Shown here piece by piece: positions 10,776 through 22,160 of a stretch of DNA of 64,000 bases; position 1 is the stretch's first letter; every line of letters begins with the position of its first letter. A model generated the notes under the pieces. It searched no databases and had not been told where the DNA came from. It saw nothing but the letters and a program-made list of their open reading frames with translations. The DNA lies in the NCBI GenBank assembly GCA_907163345.1, contig CAJQUN010000055.1, positions 2,728,001 to 2,792,000 of the forward strand, written 5' to 3'. Source of the stretch: Haberlea rhodopensis (taxonomy: Eukaryota > Streptophyta > Magnoliopsida > Lamiales > Gesneriaceae). The position numbers and the translations under genes are program-made.

Positions 10776-12199
10776 CGTCACCCCTAGGTATTACTTTGTC
10801 CCTACATTTTGACGTTCACTACATTGAGGACAATGTATTACTCAAGTTTGGGGGAGTAGTTGGTTTTTTATTCATATTTTCTGATCTTTTGAGTTTTATT
10901 GGTGTTAATTCCTGAATATTTTTGCTTGGAGTCTATCTATTGGTCTGATATTTTGTCTGCTGCAGAAATCATGTTTAAAGTTTAGTGTTGATAAGTCCAA
11001 TGAAGAGCATGATTTTTTTCCCTTTGGTATACTTGGATTAAAGTAGTGACTCAATGACATGATGATATTAGTTTTATTCTACTTATGGATTGAATCTTGA
11101 TGATTGTAGACGTGTTGTGAATATCTTGAGTTGAGTTGACATGTTGAAAATGAGGAATAATTTGAGCACATTGACTCATGAACTTGTTGATTGCATTTAG
11201 AGTAGTGATGATATGTGTGAACTTGAAGACATGTCCTGAGCATCTTAGAGTTATCCGATGGCACTTTGAGGTGAAATTTTATAGTTATGAACTTGACATG
11301 GACATGATTTAGGCGATCTTTGAAACATTTGAGCCATTCAAGCATACCTTGTCTATATTTATCCCGGGTGTCCACCTTTGAGCTTAATTGAAAAAGAACG
11401 GAAATTAAACACAATTCGACTTTTGTTGATAAACTCATTATACCTACCCTTATATGAGCGTAAAAGTAATTTTTATTCTTACCTTAAGGGAGTATAATGA
11501 ATTTCACGTGCGTGGTATGTTTTGAGCTATTAAGTTATTCATGTACTATATTTGAGCTATTACAAGAAAAAAATTCAATGCCTAATGAAAAATGAAAAAG
11601 AAAGGCATAGTGAAATAATAACATAGTTATGTGATGATGAATAATATGCATTGACCAGATTTGGTAAAATCTAACAAAGCCCGTGATCATCAAGGTAAAA
11701 AGAAAAGAAAAAAAAAAGGGAGTTGAAGATGTGCTAAGATGGAATTTACAAATTATACTATCTTCTTTGAATATCCCGACCTTTTATTTGAAACCGATAC
11801 CAAAAGGCCTAACATTATAAGCTTGCAAATGCCTTTTGATCCAAGTCTAGAAAGTAATTACATTAGTGGAGAAGTGCTTAAAAAATAGGCATATGGGATG
11901 CTCGATGATAATCTTGAATGTTGTTGAGCACTGTTTGATCTATGATGATTGTATGATACTTGTGATTGACACAACACACACACACACACACACATGTTCC
12001 GAGTTTGAGGCATGTTACTTGATTCAAAGAGAAAACACTTCTTGTCTAACCGTTGGGTGGATTCTTGTTGTTGTATGAGTGTAATTCTTGAGATAAACAT
12101 ATGAGCACGAAATAATCCATGTCACCTATCATTTGTGAGTTTCACTGTTTCTAATTATATTCTTGCTCGAGGACGATCAAGAGCTAAGTTTGGGGGAGT
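10776..12199 (+). other. Athila-like 3' non-coding region with polypurine tracts
   Basis: No coding frame is supported. The word AAGTTTGGGGGAG occurs at 10844-10856 and again at 12186-12198, the second directly before the LTR and therefore the functional polypurine tract; a similar AAGTTTGGGGGGAG is at 9491-9504 ahead of the ORF. A (CA)n run lies at about 11970-11994. The part from 11850 to 12110 has an inverted homologue at about 15900-16110. Confidence 0.6.
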
Positions 12200-15145
12200 T
12201 GATAAGTGTCATATTTGCACTTATATTTGTATATGTTTCTTGCTATTTTTATAGTGATTCTTGGACGATTTTACGCTTTTGGTTGTATTTTTGTATAATT
12301 CCAGGAATCCAGTGAAAGTGCAAGAACTGCTCGAAAAACTCCATATATCGACTAAAAGGTGGAAACGAAACAAGCCAAGTCATTGTAAAAGGGTGAGAAT
12401 TCTTGGGTCCGGATGAAAATGAAGCAGGCGATCGACCGCAACAAAAGAAATGATCGATCGCCTGAAGGGCATAAAGTTGGTGAAAATTTTGAAGAAGAGG
12501 AAACCGATCGCAACAAAGAGGAGATCGATCGCCTCTAGGGCAGAATGGTTGAGAAGACTTTCTGGACAAGAAACGATCGATCGGCAATTAGCAAGAGATC
12601 GATCACCATAACAAAAAATGAAGAGGCGATTGATAGCCACTCAGGAAGAGATCGCTCACCACAGAGTCCTGCGTAAAAATAATTTCATTTTTAAAAGATG
12701 GGCTATTTTAGTCCTAGATTTTCATGGGCTCGGTTTTCCCAATATAAAAGAGAGGTTTTCAAGCATATGTGGGACTTTTGAATCAGAATTTACCCTAGAG
12801 TTTGGAAGGAGCCACAATATACAAGTGGTAGATTCAAAGCAACGCAACTAGGGATGGAATATCAATGCAAGAGTCAACGCCTAGTGGTTTTCTATATTTC
12901 TGAACTTTGTTTTGGTTTATTATTCAAGTTTCAATGTTTATTATGTGTTGGGATATGCCCTAAGACAAGTCATTAGATGATTGTTTATGACATACAATGT
13001 ATTATGATTTTATTAATGGCAAATCATTATTATATCTTATTCGAATATCTGTGCAATATGAATTGATATATAAGTTAATGTCCTTAGAATAATATTGTAT
13101 TGTTCTTAAAGATTGTCCCTAGTCAAGTATTATCATGAATAAGGATAATGATAATGCATTGAGATTAGTATGTTTTGATTGATGAATTAATTCATGGATA
13201 TGAGATATCAAATCAACACATGGGTACATGTTAGAGAACAATGTACTGGACAGACCCACCATGAGAATGCTACATGGATAGTTATATGAGTGTCATAAGC
13301 AATTCTCATAGTGATAATAATGTATGTAATCCTTACGACTTGAGATCATCAGAGATCCCAACATAAGGAGTTATGTATCTTGATATTGTCAAACGTTACC
13401 TGTAACAGGGTAAACTATAAAGGCAAATATTGGATACACTACGAATTATGTAGAGGATGTTGATTGATCAAGATAGGATTTGTCCATCCTATATAACAGG
13501 AGAAGTGTTTGGGCCCTTGATCAAGTAAGACTAAAATGCATGGCCATGCTCGAATGAGTCGATATGTGATATCGAGCTTATTCGTTTATTCTAGTTCTAC
13601 TTGGGGATCAAGAAATAAAAGATTGAATATATGAGTATGACTATTCCATGACTCATGTTCAATCTAAACACATGGACAAAGGGATTAAGTTACATGGTTA
13701 ATATTATCACAAGTTCTAAGGTTATGTCGAGTCAATGACATTCTTGTAATTTGGGTAGCCTTGATGTGTTGCTAGATACCGCTCATTGCTTGTGACATAA
13801 AATGAGATTTTATGTCACTGCCAACATTACAAGATCATATCGGGTCGCACAAAAGATTAAATCGATAAGGGGAATTAAATTCATTGGATGAATTAATTAA
13901 TTAAGAAGAGTCTTAATTGCATGATTATAAGGATTTAATTAAATCATGGGTTTGGGCCCATGAAGCTTTAAGAAAGTCTTGAACCTTTAATTAAATCTAA
14001 TATATAAATGATATCAAGGTTAATTAAGAATTAAATCTAACATATCACAAAACCTAATAGCCACAAAACCCTCTCGGCCGCCGCCTCCTCTCCTCCTCCG
14101 TCTTCACGCCGCCGCCGTGTTGCTTGGTGGATTGATCGGCTGCCGTTAATCGGTTTTGAACCGAGAGTTCAGTTTTGGTTCAAGAATAAGTCTAGCAACT
14201 TGTTCTTGAAAGTCCCTTGTTCGATTTGATCTTGTGGATACCGTAGAGGCAAGATCTTGGAGGTGTTGCTCGTGACTCGTGATTTGGCATCGTTTCTGCA
14301 TCAAACACGCTACAAGGGTGAGACTCCTTTAATCATTCCGATATGAATACTCTGTATAGGTCCATGGTTAGGAATCCAAATTTTTATTTCCGCTGCGCAC
14401 TTGTGTGTTGGATTCCTTACATTATGTTGTTTAATATGATCAAACATTATTCTTGCATTATTATGATAGGCTAAGTTTGTTTATCGAGACGAGGGGATCT
14501 TTTGTATGAACCACAGTTTTGATTCTAGTTTTTAATTGAGTTTTTGCTATCTTTGTGTTTGTGTTATTAAGGGATTAGCTACCCTTTGAATGATATTAGT
14601 ATTGCGATTGAGATAGAGAGATAATATTGTAATACGGAACGAGTAACTCATACCGTGGATTTCAGACAGAGATCGAGAGATGACGTCAAATACATGTGTG
14701 ACAGCTATAGATATCTAGTAATCGAAGGCTAGGAGTTTTCATAAAGCTTTTGCAATATTAATTTGTTAAATAAGTGAATGAGAGTTACTTACTGTAAATT
14801 GGTATTATGTTTAATATAACTCGAGTGAGTACATTAGATATAACCGGAAAACTCGTCACCTTAGATGCACTAATCTTGATTAGAACTAGTAGATGAATTG
14901 TGGTGGATTACTTAAGCGAACCGAAGTATTTTTCTCTACTATTTACTATATTGTCTTTTTGTGGTTTGGTTATTTCCTGAATTTTAGTTTTAAATTGGTC
15001 AATCATTCATAACAAATTCGTAGGGTAAAATATAGTTAAGCTAATTAAATTTGATAGTTACTAATAGTCTATGTGGGTTCGACATCCCTACTATTATATC
15101 ATTATACTAAAACTTGACACCATGCACTTGCGATCTATTCACAAA
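12200..15145 (+). repeat. 3' LTR of plus-strand Athila-like element, split by a solo LTR
   Basis: It begins TGATAAGTGTCATATTTGCA straight after the polypurine tract, and the remainder resumes at 14427 after the inserted LTR. Near the end it has the Athila-like words GTGGGTTCGACATCCCTACT and CACCATGCACTTGCG. Net length without the insertion is about 1.46 kb. The right end is approximate because the next element joins without a clear duplication. Position 12425-12660 contains a cluster of GATCGATCG-type palindromes. A TATA-like CCAATATAAAAGAGAG lies at about 12739. Confidence 0.6.
12946..14421 (+). mobile_element. Solo copia-type LTR (1476 bp) with TTATG target duplication
   Basis: Starts TGTTGGGATATGCCCTAAG and ends GTGTTGGATTCCTTACA. 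TTATG is present both at 12941-12945 and at 14422-14426, an exact 5-bp target duplication. There is no primer site, no coding and no second LTR, so this is a solo LTR left by recombination. The CCGCTGCGCAC word close to the right end suggests that the LTR reads on the plus strand. A GC-rich stretch at 14075-14150 is leader-like. Confidence 0.85.
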
Positions 15146-15189
15146 TTGAAGTGAATTGGTAACTATTTTGTGATAAATAAAAGTGCGAT

Positions 15190-15776
15190 CATATTCCCCT
15201 TATATATTGGAGGAGAAAATAGGTAGATTTCTTGTAGGAATCGAACTCTAAAATGTATTTTGTTTTCAGAATTTCTCGGCTACCGATCGATCGGTAAGAA
15301 GCTACCGATTGATCGGTATTTCTTCACCTTTTATTTTCAGCTTTCTCTACCGATCGATTGGTAGAAAGCTACCGATCGATCAGTAGCTCAGAAATTTTGT
15401 TGTTTCAGCTATTGACGGGTGTTTAGTATTTTGGTCATAACTTTCTCATATGATCTTTGAATTAAGCAAATTAGATGTCCTCGCAAAGATAACAAAAAGA
15501 TCTACAACTTATTGTTGACAACGTTTCCAAAATATGGCTTAAACATGAAGAAATTTGAGGAGAAAGAAGTGACACGTGTCTTGGATTCCGATATTATCTT
15601 TTCTTCAACTTTCTTTCTCCTTTCATCATTCTTTAGCTCTTTTTCTTCATTTCCTCGTACTTCGTCTAAATTCCTGAAACATGTAAATTAATACCAAAAA
15701 GCATAATATTGTTCAAGAATCATAGTAAAATATAAGGAGCAAACATCTAAATATAAGTACAAAATGTCACTTATCA
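15190..15776 (-). repeat. LTR fragment of a minus-strand Athila-like element
   Basis: Read on the minus strand it starts TGATAAGTGACATTTTGTAC, a diverged copy of the LTR start at 12200, and carries its own GATCGATCGG palindrome cluster at 15280-15390 and a TATA-like ATATATAAGGGG near its inner end. Only the first 590 bp are recognisable; the junction with the plus-strand LTR lies near 15150-15190. Confidence 0.55.
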
Positions 15777-16152
15777 ACTCCCACAAACTTATCACTTGAT
15801 CGTCATCGATCAAGCTTTAAAAATCAAAATGTAGAGTTCATTCTTAATACTTGAAACAAATTAGCTCATGACTAGCATTTATCTAAGAAATCTCACTTAC
15901 ACATACAAAAGTTGAACAAGACATGTTTTCTCCTAAATCAAGCAACACGTCTCAAAATCGGAACACGTGTGTTTGCAATAGTCAACCTCAAGTTTCATGC
16001 ACATTTTCAAGATCAGATCATGCTAATCAAAACAAAGTCAAAGTTATCGTCGAGCACCTCATATGCCTATTTTTCAAACACTTCTCTACTAATGTAGTCA
16101 CTCCCTAGAGTATGATCATTTCAAAGAAAATGTATGATAAACAGAAAGAAGA
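15777..16152 (-). other. 3' internal part of the minus-strand Athila-like copy
   Basis: The polypurine tract AAGTTTGTGGGAGT sits next to the LTR start. The rest (about 15900-16110) is homologous in inverse orientation to 11850-12110, for example TAGTAGAGAAGTG and AATAGGCATATGAGG. It ends where a MITE is inserted. No coding. Confidence 0.55.
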
Positions 16153-16160
16153 TAGTATAA

Positions 16161-16708
16161 TATGGGTGCTTATCGGGCCGGGTCAATCCGGACCCGGCCC
16201 GGAACCGAACCGGTTAGTCCGGTCCGAAACCGGAACCGGACTAACCGGTTCCGGTTCGCCCCGGAACCGGTAAGATACCGGTCCGAGGCGGTTCTACCAT
16301 TCCGGAACCGGTATCTTACCGGTTCTGGGGGGAACAGATCCGGTTCCGGGTTGAACCAGAACCAGATCCGTTAATTTTTAAAAAAATAATTAATTTTTTT
16401 TAAAATTTAGATAAATATATTTGAGGTTAGTTTACAAACAAAAATGCTCATTAGCTCAATTGGTTAGAACATTAGAGTAGAAGACAATGGCCGCGTGTTC
16501 GAATCCTCCAAGCAACAATTTCCTTTGATTTTTTTTAAAAAAACAAAAAAACCGGTTCCGGGTTGGAACCGATCCAACCCGGAACCGGTAGAACCGGAAC
16601 CGGATTCGATCCGGTTCCTTACCGGATCGGACCGGTTCTGGATCACCGGAACCGGAACCGGCCAGTTCCGGTTCGGATTGGACTGGATTGGGCCAATAAG
16701 CACCCCTA
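16161..16708. mobile_element. hAT-type MITE (M3), 548 bp, perfect 8-bp duplication
   Basis: The ends TATGGGTGCTTATCGGGCC and, inverted, TAGGGGTGCTTATTGGCCC are flanked by identical TAGTATAA copies at 16153-16160 and 16709-16716. The outer arms are saturated with GGAACCGG/CCGGTTCC words that can fold. The open frames across it are repeat artefacts. A tRNA-like segment sits between the arms. Confidence 0.92.
16445..16517 (+). other. tRNA-like segment inside the MITE
   Basis: An exact A-box TAGCTCAATTGG at 16452-16463 and a B-box GTTCGAATCC at 16497-16506 are about 34 bases apart, normal tRNA spacing. The outer bases TGCT and AGCA could form part of an acceptor stem, but the T-stem and the anticodon arm do not pair well, so this is a tRNA-derived relic (or SINE head) rather than a functional tRNA gene. 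Confidence 0.55.
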
Positions 16709-16856
16709 TAGTATAACATATAAAGTTTACTTTTTAGCACATATTGAGCTTCTCTTCTTTTTTTCTAGCATTGACCACTTTGCATTTTATAAGGCTCTTT
16801 TTTCGACCTAGCCCACCAAAATATTTTGCTTTCAACTAGGTCCATTTTAAGTCAAA

Positions 16857-17213
16857 ATGACCAAAATAAACACGGTGTTCTCCGCCAAATACCTTTCTTC
16901 TTCGCTTCTTCTTGCAGCGCTCTATGGTTTTTTTCCATTGCGAATGTTCAATTCTCCGGCAGTGGAGCATGTGCTAGGGTTTGTGCTCGTTGTGGCTGTG
17001 AATTTCTGTCCAATTTTCTCCGGAACTGTGCTAACGATTTTGCTTTTGTTCTTGTTTTTCTTCTGCTGCTTCTTGCTTTTTGGAAATCTTCTGCTTCTTC
17101 TTGATTTTTTTAATTTTGTTAAAATGCGTGCTTTGCTTGGGTTGTTGGGAGGGACAATAGCTCGAGGAATTGAAATTGTACAGCGCTTGATGCGCAAAAA
17201 GAAGGAGAAATAA
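16857..17213 (+). CDS. Possible small membrane protein (118 aa), unrecognised
   Basis: An open frame with a short basic start (MTKINTVFSAKYL), hydrophobic stretches at about residues 14-30 and 37-56, a very hydrophobic block at about 58-86 (LLLFLFFFCCFLLFG) and a basic tail RLMRKKKEK. Composition is consistent with a tail-anchored or polytopic membrane peptide. TATA-like TTTTATAAGG lies about 65 bases upstream. I do not recognise the family. It lies in the gene-bearing island between a MITE and the DUF1195-like gene, which supports it being real; low-complexity L/F content argues for caution. Confidence 0.35.
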   Translation: MTKINTVFSAKYLSSSLLLAALYGFFPLRMFNSPAVEHVLGFVLVVAVNFCPIFSGTVLTILLLFLFFFCCFLLFGNLLLLLDFFNFVKMRALLGLLGGTIARGIEIVQRLMRKKKEK

Positions 17214-17480
17214 TACCTTTAGCATGAAGTATCGTAGGGAAGGAAGAGGAGTGGGGGGAGGAGGATGCAAGTATCTATATTACATGCACCGACTTATTAA
17301 AATCTTAGTATGTTGCGCTAACATCATACGGATAAGTTGAAACAATTGGTGCATGTAAATTACAAGAGAGGCCCTTATCCTAACCAATTATCACACCAGA
17401 AATTGCAAGAGTGAGACAACCAGATAATTTTTGATTCCGTTAATTCCCGAACACGTAGCATTCGTTTCCAATCAAAAGAA

Positions 17481-17780
17481 TCAGTATTGGACAAAAAAAA
17501 CCAAATTAGTATGCAAATCACCACAGTATTTCCCAAGACCTGAAGAAGAATCAGAACGATTCGTGGACCTAGGGTTGAAACCAGGCGAATTAAGTGCAAC
17601 ATCAATGGCGAATTTGCCAGAAGAAGTGGATGAACGCCCTAAGTCCGTGAAATTCGTGAAGTGCTGATCATCTATGGCGGGTTTGCTAGATGATGAAGAT
17701 GAGCTACTAGAATCGCGAGAAGTAATTGAATTGATACGCGAAACTAAAAAATTTAGGAAAAAACGCGAGAAAAAAATCAC
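17481..17780 (-). CDS. Doubtful serine-rich ORF or first exon
   Basis: A 99-codon frame with a hydrophobic start (MIFFSRFFLNFLVS), a run of nine serines, then a soluble-looking part (FTDLGRSSTSSGKFAID). It starts 350 bp from the DUF1195-like gene on the opposite strand, which could mean a shared promoter. No family recognised and no clear splice partner seen downstream; it may be the first exon of a decayed gene. Confidence 0.22.
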   Translation of the reverse strand: MIFFSRFFLNFLVSRINSITSRDSSSSSSSSSKPAIDDQHFTNFTDLGRSSTSSGKFAIDVALNSPGFNPRSTNRSDSSSGLGKYCGDLHTNLVFFVQY

Positions 17781-18129
17781 AGATCAACTTCGGTCAATCG
17801 ATCGAGTGATCGATCACATGATAATTGCAATCTGGATCTAAATTCGAAACATTCAAACGCGGCAAAGAAAATGATCTGGTTGAGGGGGGATGAAGGTGGA
17901 GATCACGGGGTATATTAGACATAGTTAATGTACTAAGTAGATTAAGGATTGGTAAAATACAAAAATATGGAATGCGGCCCAGAATTCGAAATCGAATTCA
18001 ATGAAGAGGCCTTTCAGCACGGAAGGACCCATTTCACTCCATTATATCCAATGATCTTCACATGAATCTCCATTTTCTTCGTTCGTATCTTTTTCGTGAA
18101 CCCATTTTCCTGGATTTGATCGAGAAGAT
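17781..18129 (+). promoter_or_regulatory. Upstream region of the DUF1195-like gene
   Basis: The 350-bp interval holds a GGCCCA motif at 17976-17981 (complement TGGGCC, a site-II/TCP-type element frequent in housekeeping plant promoters). GATCGA words occur at 17795-17815. No strong TATA box at the expected distance. Assignment as promoter rests on position. Confidence 0.35.
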
Positions 18130-18727
18130 ATGAGGGATGATGACGCCCTACCAATTTCAACGCCCACATCTTCATCGATTCTATCATCTTCGTACTCAGG
18201 GATTCCGAAGCAGGACCATCCACCGAATTCTATCGGCGTTTTCGGCCGCAGACGATACAAGTTTTGGGCGCTCGCAGCAATTTTATTACTCGCATTATGG
18301 TCAATGGTAACCGGAACCGTCACGCTCCGATGGTCGGCCGGGAATCTCAATCATGCCACCGATGACTACCATTTCCCTTCCGCTGATGATCTTGACGTCC
18401 TTGTACTGTTAATTTCCGTTTCATGTGTTTGTAAATCTCTTTATTGCGATGGAGGGTTTAAATTAAATGTGGTTAAATTTGTTCCTGAATTAGGATTTGG
18501 AGGAGAGGGAGAAAATGGTGAAGCGCTTGTGGGATGCTTACACCGACAGTCAACGAATCAGATTGGCTGGATTTTGGCAAGAGGCCTTTGTGGCCGCTTA
18601 CGAAGATTTGACTAGCGAGTTGCCTGAAGTTCGACAGGCTGCCATTTCGGAGATAGCTAGGATGTCCGCGCTCTACATCAAGCTCGACCCTCCTCCTCTA
18701 GAATCTTCTATGTCTTTGGTCAGTTAA
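18130..18727 (+). CDS. Plant-specific small membrane protein, DUF1195-like, two exons
   Basis: Exon 1 18130-18402 (91 codons), intron 18403-18493 (91 bp, GT...AG, phase 0), exon 2 18494-18727 (77 codons and TAA), giving 168 residues. The N-terminus is serine/proline rich (STPTSSSILSSSYSGIPKQ); one membrane segment follows a basic run at about residues 39-62 (RRRYKFWALAAILLLALW). The second exon encodes a conserved soluble helical part (RLAGFWQEAFVAAYEDLTSE). Length, order and these motifs fit my memory of the DUF1195 family, plant proteins of about 160 residues, sometimes labelled putative sugar transporters without evidence. Function unknown. The intron removes frame breaks, so the model is coherent. 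The final GTCAGT could be a donor, so another exon is possible. Confidence 0.75.
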
Positions 18728-19569
18728 TCTCCTTAGCTTGGTTTTAATTTACTTTGGGTGTTTAAGGAATTGTTTATGTAAATTATGGCTAGCTAGCATA
18801 AAATCAAGATTCAGTGGTAATTTCGTAACATCTGTTTGTAAATTGACATTTTATGTTCATGTAAATTATGGCTAGCTTGCATAAAATCAAGATTAGGTGG
18901 TAATTTCGTAACATCGGTTTGTAAATTTAGCTAAGAGGCACTTTACCCCTGTCGTTTGTAAATAGACACTTTAGCAATGCGGTTTGCAAAATATAACACA
19001 CTGCCCCCTCATATGTTATACACGGAGTGAGTGTTCTGCATCTATTCACAAACCATAATGGTAAACTACATATTTTTAAAATTCTCTCAAACCACAAGAG
19101 GGTAATCTACCTATTTTGAAAACAGAGGTAAATCGTCTATTTTCAAATTTCAAACTACTAAGTGTGTAAATTGAATACTAGAAAACCACGGGGGGTGTGT
19201 TGTCAAAAACTTCTAAAATCAAATATGTTAATATGTTCCGAGCAGATTGACATTTATTGAACTTGATTATAGAGTGTGAGTAAAATTTTACCAATATCAG
19301 CTACTTATTTAGGCTCCCTTAGCAGCATCCTAGGTTTCAATATTGATATGTCTGATTGTGGGGGAAGAGAGCGAGGTACTGGGGGCTTTATTACTGTATG
19401 CAAGTCGGTTGTTTTTATCAATTACTTTCTCATCAGCTTGATGTTAACTCGAAGAACCATCGGGTTGTCTATGAGTCGTTGACTGCATGTTGTTAAGAAA
19501 ACCTTATGATTGGTGAGTGTTTTTAAGGAAATCAATTGTCTATCATACGACTAAGAACTTACCAAGGGC
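18728..19569. other. Non-coding stretch with a local duplication
   Basis: No gene supported. It includes the direct repeat listed at 18776-18927 and otherwise AT-rich sequence with the downstream part of the DUF1195-like gene. Confidence 0.5.
18776..18927. repeat. Direct duplication, 69-bp unit, period 83
   Basis: ATGTAAATTATGGCTAGCT and the following 50 bases occur at 18776-18844 and again at 18859-18927 with a few mismatches, 50 bp downstream of the DUF1195-like stop codon. Confidence 0.85.
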
Positions 19570-19599
19570 TGATGAGTATGTTCCAAATATTGATTTTAA

Positions 19600-20060
19600 C
19601 ATCCATATCCCGCCTAACCTTGAAGAACACAACCATGTCATCTCTGATGTCTCCAACTTTCTTTAACTGGCCATCAAGTTGTTGAGATTGGTACGATTGA
19701 GAACACAAGCTCCATACCATTGCTGGCTGCATTTAAGACCCCAGATTCAGAAACAAGCTAATGGTGTATTTCCATTGGTTCAGAAAAATTCCTACTTTCG
19801 ACCTAACCAGTTCTTTCTATACCTAACCAGTTCTTTCTATACCCAGAAGATACTTCACATTCCAAGATGTTTTATTTGAAAGTTAGAATGCAGATAGCAC
19901 TCTAACTCTGTAATAGAAGTTTCATCATTTCCATTATTGTATCATCTACAAAGACAACAAGTACAGCAATTAGAGAATCCTGCTGCTTGACATACAAGGA
20001 ATGATAATAACCTGGCGACTTACCTTCATCTCTTTAATGGCATTGGAAAACTACAAATCC
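19600..20060 (-). pseudogene. Copia reverse transcriptase remnant
   Basis: Read on the minus strand, in broken frames: a GYYHSLYVKQQDSLIAVLVV segment leading into FVDDT (the catalytic YVDD region), then LHSNFQIKHLG, KYLLGIE, and SKVGIFLNQWKYT. The order and spacing are those of copia RT. Nothing of LTRs or integrase is visible. Heavily decayed. Confidence 0.6.
19801..19840. repeat. Perfect 20-bp tandem duplication
   Basis: ACCTAACCAGTTCTTTCTAT occurs twice in immediate succession, within the copia RT remnant. Confidence 0.95.
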
Positions 20061-21235
20061 ACCAAGACTACTACCACTTTGAGCAACCAGACCACAGTAT
20101 CTTCTAGCATTCATAAAGAGAGAACCTTTCTTTCATAATGCTTGATGGTGAGTTTTGATTGCTGCTCAATGTCAGAGCACTCTTCACCACATAAATATAT
20201 GCAAACTATTTTAGCAGTTGCTTTACCATGATGTAGAGCTTCTTTAACTGGTCGAAATTTTATCCTGTAAAAGAATCATTTCATGACTGGGCTACTTCAG
20301 CAGTTTAAAACCTAAGGAAAGAACTGGTGGTGAAATGTAATAAAAAAAGTTCTGGAGATACGCTGCTTCTATATACGCTACATATACTTTCTGTTCACAC
20401 TCCTTTTCTAATAATTTCATGGACCATTTCTCTATAAATTTTCAGAAATTGCGAAATTTGAATCTAAAGGAAGCTGAGCACACATCTGCAGGAAGTAAAT
20501 TGACTTGAAAAACCATGGAACATGAGAGCCTGGTACTTGTTTCTTTTCATATACCATCAGCCTTGTTCAACACAGTCTGTTACATACCTAATTTGAGGAA
20601 ATATTGTTCTTAGTTCTCATGATTTTTTAACACAGATAGTTTTTCTTTTAGTTAGGCATTGTTTTGTATTTTAATTTTTTGGTCATTTTGTGATCATCAT
20701 GTTGCTATATGGTAGAAGAGTAATCAATCCATCATTCTTTTGATTCATGTAAAAGTTTTGTTTCCATTCGCTCCGGTGATACTATTTCAGAATTATTGTA
20801 CTAATCGGGGTATGACGACAGTTCTGCTCGTCAACATTTGAGTTTAGCCTGAGTGTGTTTTATAGATAAAGGCTCATTGCATATTGTCATTTTTTAGGAA
20901 TGATGAAAGGCTGATGGTAGACGAAAATTAGAGATAATGGGTATGGTATAGGATTGTTAAAATTTTAATAAAAAAATATTTCTTCTCTTGATGGTGGTCT
21001 GTCATTTCATGATATTTATTAAGATTGTAGTGATGAACTGATTTTAATTAATTCTTGAAGATCTTGCCGTGGTCCCCTTATTAGTGCCTTAAGGGCACTG
21101 TCACGAGGGGCAGACTAAAAGTACACTTAGTGGCAGATAAACATTGTGAATATTATGGATGAAATTCTCATCCAATGGTAGTTACCCCATAAGACAGTGT
21201 CAATGGATAACAACTATTCAACATGCATTTAAGTT
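20061..21235. other. No gene seen
   Basis: AT-rich sequence without a supported gene, RNA or element boundary; it probably belongs to decayed transposon flanks. Confidence 0.4.
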
Positions 21236-21239
21236 GACT

Positions 21240-22160
21240 TTGTTTCCTTGGAGTCAACCCACTAAATGCGATTTACTCCAATGACTAGCTGGTTTACCAT
21301 TAAACCATTCAAGTGATTTTGCATCCAACGCTCTCATCTCCTTCATCCTACTCTGAAATTCTGGCACTATACTGGCAGTTGCAGCTCTCCACAAAGCATT
21401 CTTAAATTTTAAAGTTGGCATGCAAATGCCTCACACAAAACCTATTATCAGATCCTGGAAATACGTTTTAAGCATGCATCAATCCTTTTTGTTTGTCTGA
21501 ATGAACGTGTAGGCATCATCTCTAGGAATCTCTAAATCCTCCTTCAATAGGTTTAAAAACCACTCACATGACTACCTTGTTTCTCCTGAGACAACAACAT
21601 AAGCTATAGGAAACATGCTGTTATTTGGATCAATTGACACTGCAATAAGTAATATACCACCATGAGGACCCTTCAAGTGGCATCCATCTACACTTATAAT
21701 TGGTCTACACCCAGCAAGGAAACCCTAGTTAAGTGCCTCGAAGCAGACATAACATTTTTCAAATTTTCTACCCCCAATTTCATCCGACATAACCATAATA
21801 ACAGTAGAACCAGGGTCTGTCCTCTTCAACTCAACGGCATAGTCCCCCAACTTGCCAAATTGTTCATTTGCATCACCCTCAAATTTCTTTGAAGCCCTTA
21901 TCTTTTGCTCTATAATCCTACTGTTTGGAAACATGAACTCTAATGTCCCTTATAACATCATTTCTAAATACTATTATGCTTCTTTCAGGATCTGTAGAAA
22001 ATGACGCTTCATATATTTTTTTTTTTGGATAACCACGTAGATTTAACATTTGACACATGATATGTCATGCCACATTTGTGTTGGGACACACACTGCCTTA
22101 TTTGGTACGTGCACTCATACCTTACCTTCAGCTCATTCACTCGGCAATCACAGTTAGCCC
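21240..22160 (-). pseudogene. Mutator-like (MULE/MuDR) transposase remnant
   Basis: On the minus strand, with stops and frameshifts, the family order is clear: VKSTWLSKK near 22030, then STDPERSIIVF, RTDPGSTVIMVMSDE, FEKCYVCFEA, GFLAGCRPIISVDGCHLKGP (about 21650-21720, containing the first catalytic D), ILLIAVSIDPNNSMFPIAYV, a W-FL/DLEIP block, and finally HANFK, LWRAATA, FNGKPASHWSKS near 21260-21420. This is the central MULE domain that cuts and joins transposon ends. Terminal inverted repeats were not found. Confidence 0.85.

Noticed and set aside
16445..16517. A functional tRNA gene
   Set aside because: A and B boxes are good but the T-stem and anticodon arm do not pair and no credible anticodon loop is seen.
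16162..16811. Several overlapping frames rich in R, N, P and G on both strands
   Set aside because: They are translations of the GGAACCGG words of the MITE arms.
17280..17357. Inverted repeat TTACATGCACC...GGTGCATGTAA as a regulatory hairpin
   Set aside because: Only 11 perfect bases with a poorly paired interior; likely a small decayed foldback.
20400..20700. A promoter or gene start between the copia and Mutator remnants
   Set aside because: Only AT-rich sequence; no coding follows on either strand.
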